A program made the translations under genes and the position numbers. A DNA stretch of 64,000 nucleotides, from assembly GCF_020037125.1 (NCBI RefSeq), contig NZ_JAIQDG010000010.1, forward strand, positions 62,001 to 126,000, in the 5' to 3' direction. Shown piece after piece: positions 32,170 through 40,685 of the stretch (positions are counted from its first letter, which is position 1; each line of letters begins with the position of its first letter). The notes under the pieces were generated by a model, which saw only the letters and a list, made by a program, of their open reading frames with translations, ran no database searches and had not been told where the DNA came from. This DNA comes from Myxococcus sp. RHSTA-1-4 (GTDB lineage Bacteria; Myxococcota; Myxococcia; Myxococcales; Myxococcaceae).

Positions 32170-33950
32170 GCGCCGCCGCCCTTCCCCTGTACGAGGCCTT
32201 CGGCACGGACCCGCTGAACGACGCGGACGCGCGCCGCGTGGCGGAGCACGCCCACCTGGAGGCGTTGCTGCGCTGCTGGCTCGTGGAGACCCGGGCGCCG
32301 GTTCGCCCCGGGCCGCTGCGCGTCGTGTTGCCGAGCACGGGGCTCGCCCTGCTCACGGAAGTGACTCACTGCTCGCCGAGCGGGTGGCACCGCTTCGGCC
32401 CGGTGCTCCTGGAGGGGCCGGGCGGAGCGTCTGCCGCTGACTCCGTGCTCGCCGTGGCGCTGGTGGCCCACGAGGCCGCGCAGCGTGGAGGCGCGCGCCG
32501 TGGTGGCGTTCCCGCGGGCGCGGTGGCCGACCTGGTCGAGCGCACGGCGGAGTCGGTGCGCCGGGTGGCGGACTTCGTGGCCCACCGCCGCGCGCACCCG
32601 ATGCCCCCGCCGCCGGTGGACGGCTTCCTCGCGGCGGAGCAGGCGCTGGTCCTCGGACACCTGAACCACCCGGCGCCCAAGAGCCGGGATGGGCTCTCCA
32701 CCTCCGACACCGCGGAGTTCTCCCCGGAGCTCCGGGGCTCGTTCCGGCTGCACTGGTTCGCCGCGGACCCCTCGGTGGTGTCGCATGACGCGGTCCGTGG
32801 CGCTCCCTCGCTCTCCGGACGTGACACGGTGGCGCTGCTGGCGGACCTGGCGGAGCGGCCCCGGGAAGGAGGCCGGGTGCTGGTGCCCGCGCACCCGTGG
32901 CAGGCGAGAGACCTGCTGCGGCGGCCGAGAATCGCCGCGCTGGTCGAGGCGGGCCTGCTGACGCCGCTGGGGGAGAGTGGTCCGCGCTGGTGGGCCACCT
33001 CCAGCGTGCGCACCGTCTACCGGCCGGATGTGCCGGTGATGCTGAAGCTGTCGCTGGGGCTGCGGCTGACCAACTCCCGCCGCGAGTCCACGCGCACGGA
33101 GCTGCGGCGCGGGCTGGAAATCAACCGGCTGTTGGACGCCGGCTACGCGCGGGAGACCTACGCCGCCCACCCGGGTTTCTCCATCGTGAGGGACCCCGCG
33201 TGGCTGGCGGTGGACGAGCCCTCGCGGCCCGAGGGCCCGGACGTGACGGGCCTGGACGTGGCGGTGCGGGAGGTGCCTCCCGGCATCGCCGACCTGCGCT
33301 GCCTGGTGGGGCTGGTGGCGCCTCGTCCGGGGCTGGGCCGCAGCCTGCTGGGAGCGATGGTGGCCGGGCTTGGCGCGGGCGCCGCCGAGCAGTGGGTGGC
33401 CGACTACACGGACAGGGTGCTGGTGCCCATGCTGCACCTGTACGCGGCCACCGGCATCGGTCTCGAGGCGCACCAGCAGAACACCCTGGTCCGGCTCGAT
33501 GCCCGGGGCCGCGTCACCGGCGCGGCCTTCCGGGACAACCAGGGCTACTACCTCGCGGCGTCCCATCTGCCACGGCTGCTCGGGCGGCTGGGCGCGGACA
33601 CCTCGACGCTGGCCGTGGTGGACGACGCCATCGTCGACGAGCGGCTCTCCTACTACCTGCTGCGCAACCAGGCGCTCTCGGTCATCGGGTGCCTCGGGGT
33701 GGACGGGCTGGGGGAGGAGCGCCGGCTGCTGGCCGTCATGGCCGGGCGGCTGCGCGAGGCGCTTCCGTCGCTGGCCGCCGCGGGACCGGACGGAGACCGG
33801 CTGGCCCGCAGGTGGCTGGAGGCCGACATCCTGCCCACGAAGAGCAACCTGCTCACCCGGCTGCACGGCATCGACGAGGTGCTCGCGCCGCTGGATGCGC
33901 AGTCGGTGTACCTCGACGCGCCCAATCCCCTGCGCGAGGTGGCGCGATGA
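32166..33950 (+). CDS. IucA/IucC-family NIS siderophore synthetase, first copy
   Basis: A 594-aa protein that overlaps the decarboxylase stop (ATGA). Conserved NIS motifs are HPAPKSRDG (about 171-179), VLVPAHPWQARDLL, SSVRTVYRPDVPVMLKLSLGLRLTNSRRE and IGLEAHQQNTLVRLD. Members adenylate a carboxylate such as citrate and join it to an amine or hydroxylamine. With the second synthetase at 37553 it probably builds a citrate-dihydroxamate in two steps, as RhbC and RhbF do for rhizobactin 1021. Cytoplasmic. Confidence 0.92.
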   Translation: MSAAALPLYEAFGTDPLNDADARRVAEHAHLEALLRCWLVETRAPVRPGPLRVVLPSTGLALLTEVTHCSPSGWHRFGPVLLEGPGGASAADSVLAVALVAHEAAQRGGARRGGVPAGAVADLVERTAESVRRVADFVAHRRAHPMPPPPVDGFLAAEQALVLGHLNHPAPKSRDGLSTSDTAEFSPELRGSFRLHWFAADPSVVSHDAVRGAPSLSGRDTVALLADLAERPREGGRVLVPAHPWQARDLLRRPRIAALVEAGLLTPLGESGPRWWATSSVRTVYRPDVPVMLKLSLGLRLTNSRRESTRTELRRGLEINRLLDAGYARETYAAHPGFSIVRDPAWLAVDEPSRPEGPDVTGLDVAVREVPPGIADLRCLVGLVAPRPGLGRSLLGAMVAGLGAGAAEQWVADYTDRVLVPMLHLYAATGIGLEAHQQNTLVRLDARGRVTGAAFRDNQGYYLAASHLPRLLGRLGADTSTLAVVDDAIVDERLSYYLLRNQALSVIGCLGVDGLGEERRLLAVMAGRLREALPSLAAAGPDGDRLARRWLEADILPTKSNLLTRLHGIDEVLAPLDAQSVYLDAPNPLREVAR

Positions 33951-34534
33951 TGGCCGAGCCGCGAGGAGACGTCGCGGGCGGCGGCGTGCCGGCGCCCCCG
34001 GTGCCACGGGTCCGTGCGCCGTGGTCCATCCGGCCCGCGCGCGCCGCCGAGGACCTGGAGCGGGTGCGGCTGTGGATGCAGGCCCCGCATGTGGCCGCGT
34101 TCTGGAATCAGGCCTGGACCGCGGAGCGCTGGCGGGCCGAGCTGGAGCGGCAGCTGGGCGGAGTCCACTCGCTGCCGTGCATGCTCGACTTCGAGGGCGT
34201 GCCGCTGGCGTACCTGGAGGTGTACCGGGTGGTGCGCGACCGGCTGGCCGGGCACTACCCGGAGCGGCCACGCGACCTGGGTGTGCACGTGGCCATCGGC
34301 GACCTTGGCCGCACCGGCCGCGGCCTGGGCCGGGCGCTGCTGCGCGAGGTGGCCGAGGGGCTGCTCGCCGCGGACCCGCTCTGCACCCGCGTTGTCGCGG
34401 AGCCTGACTCGCGCAACGCCCCGTCGCTGCGCGCCTTCACCGCCGCCGGCTTCCGGACCGTCGGCCCCATCACCCTGCCGGACAAGAACGCGACGCTTCT
34501 CATCTACCCCCGCTCCGAGGAGGACCTCCCGTGA
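33947..34534 (+). CDS. GNAT acetyltransferase of siderophore biosynthesis
   Basis: A 195-aa protein starting at ATG 33947, overlapping the previous stop (a second ATG follows at once). It has the IucB/RhbD-type GNAT fold: WMQAPHVAAFWNQAWTAERWRAEL, then VPLAYLEVYRVVRDRLAGHY, the acetyl-CoA loop GRTGRGLGRALLREVA, and PDSRNAPSLRAFTAAGFR. It should acetylate the N-hydroxy-diamine to form the hydroxamate. Length and position match RhbD (196 aa). It lies between the first synthetase and the hydroxylase. Confidence 0.9.
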   Translation: MMAEPRGDVAGGGVPAPPVPRVRAPWSIRPARAAEDLERVRLWMQAPHVAAFWNQAWTAERWRAELERQLGGVHSLPCMLDFEGVPLAYLEVYRVVRDRLAGHYPERPRDLGVHVAIGDLGRTGRGLGRALLREVAEGLLAADPLCTRVVAEPDSRNAPSLRAFTAAGFRTVGPITLPDKNATLLIYPRSEEDLP

Positions 34535-35961
34535 ACACCCTTTCCCCTGATGCTTCCCCCCTGTACTCCGAGCACGACGTGGTGGCGATCGGCTGCGGGC
34601 CGTTCAACCTCGGCCTGGCTGCGCTCGCGTCCACGGTGGAGGGGCTCGACCTGGTCGTGCTCGATGCCCGGCCGGAGCTGCGCTGGCACCCGGGCCTGAT
34701 GTTCGACGACGCCAAGTTCCAGCTCAGCTTCCTCGCCGACCTGGTCACCATGGTCGCGCCCACGCACCCGCTGTCGTTCCTGGAGTACCTGCGCGCCGCG
34801 GACCGGCTCTACCCGTTCTACATCCGCGAGCGCTTCCACCCGACCCGCCGCGAGTACGAGGACTACCTGCGCTGGGCCGTCTCGAAGCTCTCCTCGTTGC
34901 GCTTCTCGCACCAGGTCGAGGAGATGGACTGGGACGCGGGGCGCCAGCGCTTCATCCTGAAGGTGCTGCGTGGCGACGGGCGCCGGCTGGTCATGGCGGC
35001 CCGCGACGTCGTCATCGGCATCGGCACCGAGCCGGCGCTGCCCGCGGCGCTGGCCGCGCTTCCCTCGGGGAAGCGGCTCCACACCGGCGAGTACCTGCAC
35101 CGGCTGCCCGACGTGGAGGCCGCGCGGCACGTGACGGTGGTCGGCTCCGGGCAGTCGGGCGCCGAGGTGGTCCTGGACCTCTTGCAGCGCAACCTCGACG
35201 GTGGGGGCGCGGTGAGCTGGCTGACGCGGACGGTGTCGTTCGCGCCGCTGGACTACACCAAGCTGACGCTGGAGATGACCACGCCGGCCTACGTCCGGTA
35301 CTTCCACACGCTGCCGCAGCCGACCAAGGACCGGCTCGTCGCCGAGCAGTGGCGGCACTACAAGGGCATCTCCACGGAGACGCTGGAGCAACTGCATGAC
35401 TTGCTCTACCAGCGGGAGCTGGAGCAGGGCCTGTCCGACGTGGAGCTGCGCTGCGGCGTCGCGGTGGAGGCCTCTTCCGTGGACGGCGAGGGCGAGGTGG
35501 TGCTGCGCTGCCGGCACCTCGACACCGGAGCGACGTTCGAGCACGTGACGGACCTCGTCGTCGCGGCCACGGGCTACCAGCAGCGGTCGCCGCGCTTCCT
35601 GCGGCCCATGGATGGCCTGATGCGCTGGGACGCGCAGGGCCGCTACAAGGTCCGGCTGGACTACTCGGTGGAGCTGGCGCCCGAGGTGAGCGGGCGCATC
35701 TTCGTCACCCACGCCGACCTGCACAGCCATGGCGTCGCCGCGCCCGACCTGGGTGTGTCCCCATACCGCAACGCCACCATCCTCAACACCATCACCGGGC
35801 GCGAGGTGTACGCGCTGCCCCAGCGCACCGCGTTCGCCAGCTTCGGGGTCCCGGAGGCCGAGGCACGCCCTCGTGTCCGGGAGGCGCAGCGGGTCGCCAC
35901 GCCGGTGGTGCATGACGATGCGGGGCGGGCCCTCGTCGCGCGCGCTCCGGAGGCCAGGTGA
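34531..35961 (+). CDS. FAD-dependent diamine/lysine/ornithine N-monooxygenase
   Basis: A 476-aa protein of the SidA/IucD/PvdA family from GTG 34531. The FAD site is VVAIGCGPFNLGLAAL, the NADPH site VVGSGQSGAEVVLDLL, and VAATGYQQRSPRF is the C-terminal signature. It adds a hydroxyl group to the primary amine of a diamine using O2 and NADPH, the step before acetylation. The neighbouring decarboxylase suggests a free diamine as substrate rather than lysine itself. It overlaps its neighbours by 4 bases on both sides. Confidence 0.93.
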   Translation: MNTLSPDASPLYSEHDVVAIGCGPFNLGLAALASTVEGLDLVVLDARPELRWHPGLMFDDAKFQLSFLADLVTMVAPTHPLSFLEYLRAADRLYPFYIRERFHPTRREYEDYLRWAVSKLSSLRFSHQVEEMDWDAGRQRFILKVLRGDGRRLVMAARDVVIGIGTEPALPAALAALPSGKRLHTGEYLHRLPDVEAARHVTVVGSGQSGAEVVLDLLQRNLDGGGAVSWLTRTVSFAPLDYTKLTLEMTTPAYVRYFHTLPQPTKDRLVAEQWRHYKGISTETLEQLHDLLYQRELEQGLSDVELRCGVAVEASSVDGEGEVVLRCRHLDTGATFEHVTDLVVAATGYQQRSPRFLRPMDGLMRWDAQGRYKVRLDYSVELAPEVSGRIFVTHADLHSHGVAAPDLGVSPYRNATILNTITGREVYALPQRTAFASFGVPEAEARPRVREAQRVATPVVHDDAGRALVARAPEAR

Positions 35962-37556
35962 GCGCTCACTCCCAAGCTGGCGCCATCGCCGGGAACGAGC
36001 GAGGCGTGCCGGTTCTCCCTCCACCACGCACTGACGCCCGCCGGGCGGCCCGGTGGACGTTCGCGCTGGTGAGTGCGGGCGGGGTGGTGATGACGCTGGA
36101 CGTGACGGTGGTGAACGTCGCGCTGGCGGCCATCGCGAAGGACCTGGGGGCCGGGCTGCACCAGGTGCAGTGGACGGTCTCCGCGTACTCGCTCGCGTTC
36201 GGCGCCCTGCTGCTCACCGCGGGCGCGCTGTCGGACCGGATTGGCCGCCGGAGCGTCTTCGTCGCGGGCATCGCGCTCTTCACCCTGGCCTCGGCGCTGT
36301 GCGGTCTGGCTCCGAACGCCAGCACACTGGTCGCGGCCCGGGTGGCGCAGGGGCTCGGCGGCTCCATGGTGTTCGCTCCCGCGCTCGCCCTCATCGCCGC
36401 CGTGTACGACGAGGGCGCCGCGCGCCAGCGTGCCATCGCCACCTATGCGGCCATTGCCTCCGCCGCGGGCGCGCTCGGGCCGGTGGTGGGGGGACTGCTC
36501 GTCGAGTGGGTCGGCTGGCGATGGATCTTCCTCGTCAACGTGCCCATCGGCGTGGCGGTCGTCCTCGGCGCGCTGACCCGGATGCCCGCCCTCACGCCTC
36601 TGAACACGGCCCGCGGTCTCGACCCGCTGGGCGCGCTCCTCGCCATCGGTGTGCTGCTGTCGCTGCACTACCCCCTGGTGATGGGGCCGGATGCCGGCTG
36701 GGGCTCACCCCAGGTGCTCGTCCCCGCGTGCGCGGGCGCCGTGCTCCTCGTGGCGCTCGTCGCGAGCCAGCGGCGGCCCGGCGCCATGCTGGACCTGGAG
36801 TTGTTGCGCATCCCCGCGCTCTCCGGAGCCGCGGTGCTCGGGTTCCTCGCCCGCATGTCGAGCCTGGGCGTGCTCGTCTTCACCACCCTGTGGTTGCAAG
36901 GGGCCTCCGGAGGCTCACCGCTCGAGGTGGGGCTGCGGTTGCTGCCTCTGACGGGGAGCCTGCTCGTCGTGGGCCTGTTCACGGCGCGGCTGCAGGCGCG
37001 CTTCTCCGCCGCGGGGCTCGTGGCCAGCGGCTTCGCCTTCCAGGGGCTGGGGCTGCTGGCCCTCGGCGCGGCCGCGCATCAGGGGCAGTGGGCCTTGAGC
37101 TTCGCGGGGCTGGTGCTGCTGGGCACGGGTGGCGCCATCCTCTTCCCTCCGCTGATGGGCGTGGCGGTGGGCGTGGTGCCCGCCGGACGCGCGGGCATGG
37201 CCTCGGGGCTGACCAACGCCTGTTATCCCCTGGGCACCGCCACGGGGGTGGCGGCCTTCGGCGCCGTGTTCTCCTCGCGGCTCGGCGCCAGTCTCGCGGC
37301 GGGTCCGTTGCCCGCCGAAGCAGTCCGTCACACTCGCGCGGCGGTGGAGACCGGGCAGTTCGGTCTCGTCGAGCCCGCGCTCAGGCCGCTCGCACACGCG
37401 GCCTTCGCCAACGCCTACCTGGCGGTGTGCCTCGCCGCCTCGGTGGTGTGCCTGCTGGGGGCCGTGCTCGCCCTCCGCGTCCTGCCGAACCCGGCGGCCC
37501 GGGCCTCGCGCCCGTCCGTCCGTGAGCATTCCCTTTCCTTGAAGGAGTCACCGTGA
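35958..37556 (+). CDS. MFS drug/siderophore exporter, DHA2-type (14 helices)
   Basis: A 532-aa transporter from GTG 35958. Motif A reads GALSDRIGRRSVF, motif C-like GPVVGGLLVEWVGWRWIFLVN follows, and 13-14 hydrophobic helices can be counted. Length and WRWIFLVNVPIG identify the EmrB/QacA (DHA2) group. Embedded between the hydroxylase and second synthetase, with start and stop overlapping both, it is the obvious siderophore exporter across the inner membrane. The rhizobactin operon lacks an MFS gene at this point, so the order is distinctive. Confidence 0.9.
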   Translation: MSAHSQAGAIAGNERGVPVLPPPRTDARRAARWTFALVSAGGVVMTLDVTVVNVALAAIAKDLGAGLHQVQWTVSAYSLAFGALLLTAGALSDRIGRRSVFVAGIALFTLASALCGLAPNASTLVAARVAQGLGGSMVFAPALALIAAVYDEGAARQRAIATYAAIASAAGALGPVVGGLLVEWVGWRWIFLVNVPIGVAVVLGALTRMPALTPLNTARGLDPLGALLAIGVLLSLHYPLVMGPDAGWGSPQVLVPACAGAVLLVALVASQRRPGAMLDLELLRIPALSGAAVLGFLARMSSLGVLVFTTLWLQGASGGSPLEVGLRLLPLTGSLLVVGLFTARLQARFSAAGLVASGFAFQGLGLLALGAAAHQGQWALSFAGLVLLGTGGAILFPPLMGVAVGVVPAGRAGMASGLTNACYPLGTATGVAAFGAVFSSRLGASLAAGPLPAEAVRHTRAAVETGQFGLVEPALRPLAHAAFANAYLAVCLAASVVCLLGAVLALRVLPNPAARASRPSVREHSLSLKESP

Positions 37557-39445
37557 AGTCCCGAAACGAAGCACTCGACATGAGTCCCTCCGTCACCGTC
37601 CTCCCCACCCTCGTCGAATCCGGCGGCGCGGCCCCCGACGCGGGCCGCGACCACCCGGTGCCCACCCTTCCGGAGGTGGGCCCCACCGCGTGGCGCGAGG
37701 CCAACCGGCGGCTGCTGGCCAAGGCGCTCGGGGAGTGGTGCTTCGAGCAGATGCTCACGCCCATCGCCGACGGCGAGGGCCGTTACCGGGTCGACCTCGG
37801 GAGCGGCACCTCCTACCGGTTCGCCGCGCGGCCGGGGGCCTTCGGCTGGATGCGGGTGGACCCCGACTCCATCACCCGGAGCGCCACCAGCATGCTCGGC
37901 AACAGCATCGCCGAGCCGGCGTGGGATGCGTTGCAGTTCCTGACGGACGCCGCCTCCACGCTGGGCACGGACCCGTCGACGCTGGCCACGTACTTCAATG
38001 AGCTGTCGTCCACGCTGGCGGTGGATGCCGCGCGCATCGCGCACGGGGGGCACTCCGTCGCGGAGCTGCGCGCCCTGGGCCACACGGAGCTGGAGTGCCA
38101 CATGACGGGGCACAACTGGCTGGTGGCGAACAAGGGCCGGGTCAACTTCTCCGCGTCCGACGTGCGCCGCTACGCGCCGGAGGCCCGCCAGCCGGTGCGG
38201 CTGAAGTGGGTGGCCGTGCACCGCGGGCTGGCGGAGTTCCGGGGCACGTCGCACCTGTCCGAGCGCGACATTCTCGCGCGTGAGCTGGACGAGGCGGCGC
38301 GCGGCCGGTTCACCCACGTGCTTACCTCCGCGGGACTCGCCCCGGACGCCTTCGTGTGGATGCCCGTGCACCCGTGGCAGTGGGACCATGCGGTGCAGGT
38401 GCTGCACGCCGCGGACGTGGCCCAGCGGCGCATCGTGCCCCTGGGGGAGAGCCCCGACCTGTACCTGCCGGGCCAGTCCATCCGGACCATGGCCAACGTG
38501 ACGAGCCCCGGCCGCTACGACGTGAAGCTGCCGCTGAAGATTCTCAACACGCTGGTCTGGCGTGGGATTCCGCCGCACTGCACCCTCGGCGCGCCCGTCG
38601 TCACCCAGTGGCTCCAGTGCCTCCTGGACAGCGACCCGTTCCTCGCGGAGGAGTGCCGCACGGTGTTCCTCGGCGAGGTCGCCTCGGTGACGGTGCGGCA
38701 CCCGTATCTCTCGAAGGTGGCGGACGTGCCGTACCAGCACCTGGAGACGCTGGGCTGCATCTGGCGCGAGCCTGTCGCCGCGCGCCAGGGCTCCGAGGAG
38801 CGGGTGCGCACCTTCGCCTCGCTGCTGCACGTGGACGGCAAGGGCGCGGCGTTCGTCGCGGAGCTGGTCCGCGCTTCGGGCCTGAGCGCGGAGGCGTGGC
38901 TGCAGCACCTCTTCGACACGCTGCTCATCCCGCTGATGCACGTGCTGTATCGCTACGGCATCACCTTCAACCCGCATGGGCAGAACACGCTGCTGGGGTT
39001 CGATGAGAACGACGTCCCCCGCCGGCTGTACCTGAAGGACTTCGTCGACGACGTGTGCGTGTCCTTCACCGACGTGCCGGAGCGGGGCCCGGAGCCGGAC
39101 GGGCATGACCATGTGCTGCCGCGCAAGCACCCCTCGGTCATCCGCCAGCACGTGGTGGACCAGGTCTTCGTGGGGCACTTCCGCTACCTGGCGCCGCTGT
39201 GCGCCGAGCAGCTCGGCCTTCCGGAGCAGGCGTTCTGGAAGCAGGTCCGGCGGACCATCCTCGCCTTCCACCAGCGGTTCCCCGAGCTGCGTGAGCGCTT
39301 CTCCGAGTACGACCTGCTCACTCCCGAGATTCCGCGGTACGCGCTCAACCGGGACCGGCTCGTGGTCACCCGCTACACCGACCGGGCCCTGCGCCACGCG
39401 CTGTATCCGAACGGGACGCTTCCCAACCCGCTCGCGAACGACTGA
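37553..39445 (+). CDS. IucA/IucC-family NIS siderophore synthetase, second copy
   Basis: A 630-aa protein from GTG 37553 (GAAGGA upstream; ATG 37580 is an alternative). Motifs: MTGHNWLVANKGRVNFS, VWMPVHPWQWDHAVQV, SIRTMANVTSPGRYDVKLPLKI, ITFNPHGQNTLLGFDEND and YLKDFVDDVCVS. This is the IucC/RhbF/AlcC-like group that completes the siderophore by a second amide or by cyclisation. Two unequal NIS synthetases plus GNAT plus hydroxylase indicate a citrate-based hydroxamate of the schizokinen/rhizobactin/aerobactin kind. It ends 13 bases before a strong hairpin. Confidence 0.93.
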   Translation: MKSRNEALDMSPSVTVLPTLVESGGAAPDAGRDHPVPTLPEVGPTAWREANRRLLAKALGEWCFEQMLTPIADGEGRYRVDLGSGTSYRFAARPGAFGWMRVDPDSITRSATSMLGNSIAEPAWDALQFLTDAASTLGTDPSTLATYFNELSSTLAVDAARIAHGGHSVAELRALGHTELECHMTGHNWLVANKGRVNFSASDVRRYAPEARQPVRLKWVAVHRGLAEFRGTSHLSERDILARELDEAARGRFTHVLTSAGLAPDAFVWMPVHPWQWDHAVQVLHAADVAQRRIVPLGESPDLYLPGQSIRTMANVTSPGRYDVKLPLKILNTLVWRGIPPHCTLGAPVVTQWLQCLLDSDPFLAEECRTVFLGEVASVTVRHPYLSKVADVPYQHLETLGCIWREPVAARQGSEERVRTFASLLHVDGKGAAFVAELVRASGLSAEAWLQHLFDTLLIPLMHVLYRYGITFNPHGQNTLLGFDENDVPRRLYLKDFVDDVCVSFTDVPERGPEPDGHDHVLPRKHPSVIRQHVVDQVFVGHFRYLAPLCAEQLGLPEQAFWKQVRRTILAFHQRFPELRERFSEYDLLTPEIPRYALNRDRLVVTRYTDRALRHALYPNGTLPNPLAND

Positions 39446-39457
39446 CGCGTGGCCTCT

Positions 39458-39484
39458 TCCCCCGCGTAACCCACGCGCGGGGGA
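39458..39484. terminator. Hairpin between convergent siderophore units
   Basis: A perfect 9-bp stem (39458-39466 with 39476-39484) between the end of the biosynthetic operon and the convergent PepSY gene. It could serve both strands; no clear T-tract. Confidence 0.5.
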
Positions 39485-39501
39485 GGGGCAGTGGGCGGCG
39501 A

Positions 39502-40683
39502 CTACCCCTTGGATGCGCCCGTTGCCGGCACTGGCCGGGGCACGGGCTCGGGCCGGGTGGCGGGCTGGGCGCGCCGCCGGGTGCGCCGCAGCCACAGCAG
39601 CGTCCCGGTGAGGCTGAGCATCGGAACACCGATCCCCGCGAGCACATACAGAAGCTTCACCGGAAGCCCGCCCCAGTGCCCCTGGTGGAGCGGAAAGGCG
39701 AGCGCGTTGAGCTTCTCTCCCACGGGCAGCGTCTCCGGGCGCCGGACCTCGAGCACGCCGAGGTTGCTCGCATCCAGGACGACGGCGCTCGCGTACCGGC
39801 CGTAGAGCTTCGTCTCCTGGGTGTGGCGTCCGAGGATGACGAAGCGGTCCGACGGCAGGGCACGCAGCTCCATCCAGCTCGGCTCGAAGCCGGGGAGGGC
39901 GCGCCGCGCGGCCGCGAGCGCCTCGTCGTAGGAGTGGGCGCTGCGAGGCGCGGGCCCCGTGGGCGCGGGCCGTCCATCAGGCCGCTTCCAGAAGTCCGCG
40001 GTGAAGGTGGCGCGCAGCATCCACAGCCCGCTCACCGCGAGCACCAGGTTGAGCACGAGCGTCCACGCGCCCACCAGCCGGTGCAGCGAGGCGAATCGCG
40101 CCGCCCAGCTCTTGCGGCGCAGCGGCTCGCGCAGCGTGAACGCGCGCGCGAGCTGCTTGCGGTACACGAACGTCCCCGTCAGCACGGAGAGCGCGAGGAG
40201 GATGGAGGCCAGCACGACGACGAGCTGGCCGACCTGCCCCGCAGTGAGCTGGTAGTGGAGCAGGTAGGTCCAGCTCACCGGGTCTTCGAGGAAGCGCGTG
40301 TGTCCCGAGCCCCAGATGCGGGTGCCTCGCAGCGCTCCGGTGTACGGGTCGACCAGCGCGATGAGCGCGGGCCCACCCCGGGGCCCCACGGCCTGGATGG
40401 CGAGCGAGCGGGGCTCACCCGGAGGAGGTACGCGGAGGCCGCGCACGCGCGCCTCCGGGAAGGCACGCTGCGCGGTCTCGATGGCCCGCTGATACGACAG
40501 CTCCCCGTCGCCCGGATGGACCTCGAAGAGGCGGGGGAAGAGCGCGGCGTCGAGCTCCTGGTGGAAGACGAGCACGGCCCCGCTCAGCCCGACCACGACG
40601 AAGACCAGCGCGCCCAGCAGGCCCGACCACGAATGGATGCGCATCGCCAGGCGCGTGAGGTTGACGCGAGGGGCTGGAGGCAT
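39502..40683 (-). CDS. PepSY-type membrane protein, probable ferric-siderophore reductase
   Basis: A 393-aa protein with four transmembrane helices (WSGLLGALVFVVVGLSGAVL, VGQLVVVLASILLALSVLTG, LVGAWTLVLNLVLAVSGLWML and LLYVLAGIGVPMLSLTG). His residues near the helix ends (RIHSWSG, LLHYQ, SLHRLVG, PLHQGHWG) may ligate haem. PepSY_TM proteins (PiuB/FoxB/FsrB types) lie beside TonB receptors and reduce ferric siderophores in the periplasm or inner membrane. It starts two bases after the receptor stop, so the pair is one operon. The likely job is iron release after uptake. Confidence 0.88.
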   Translation of the reverse strand: MPPAPRVNLTRLAMRIHSWSGLLGALVFVVVGLSGAVLVFHQELDAALFPRLFEVHPGDGELSYQRAIETAQRAFPEARVRGLRVPPPGEPRSLAIQAVGPRGGPALIALVDPYTGALRGTRIWGSGHTRFLEDPVSWTYLLHYQLTAGQVGQLVVVLASILLALSVLTGTFVYRKQLARAFTLREPLRRKSWAARFASLHRLVGAWTLVLNLVLAVSGLWMLRATFTADFWKRPDGRPAPTGPAPRSAHSYDEALAAARRALPGFEPSWMELRALPSDRFVILGRHTQETKLYGRYASAVVLDASNLGVLEVRRPETLPVGEKLNALAFPLHQGHWGGLPVKLLYVLAGIGVPMLSLTGTLLWLRRTRRRAQPATRPEPVPRPVPATGASKG

Positions 40684-40685
40684 GG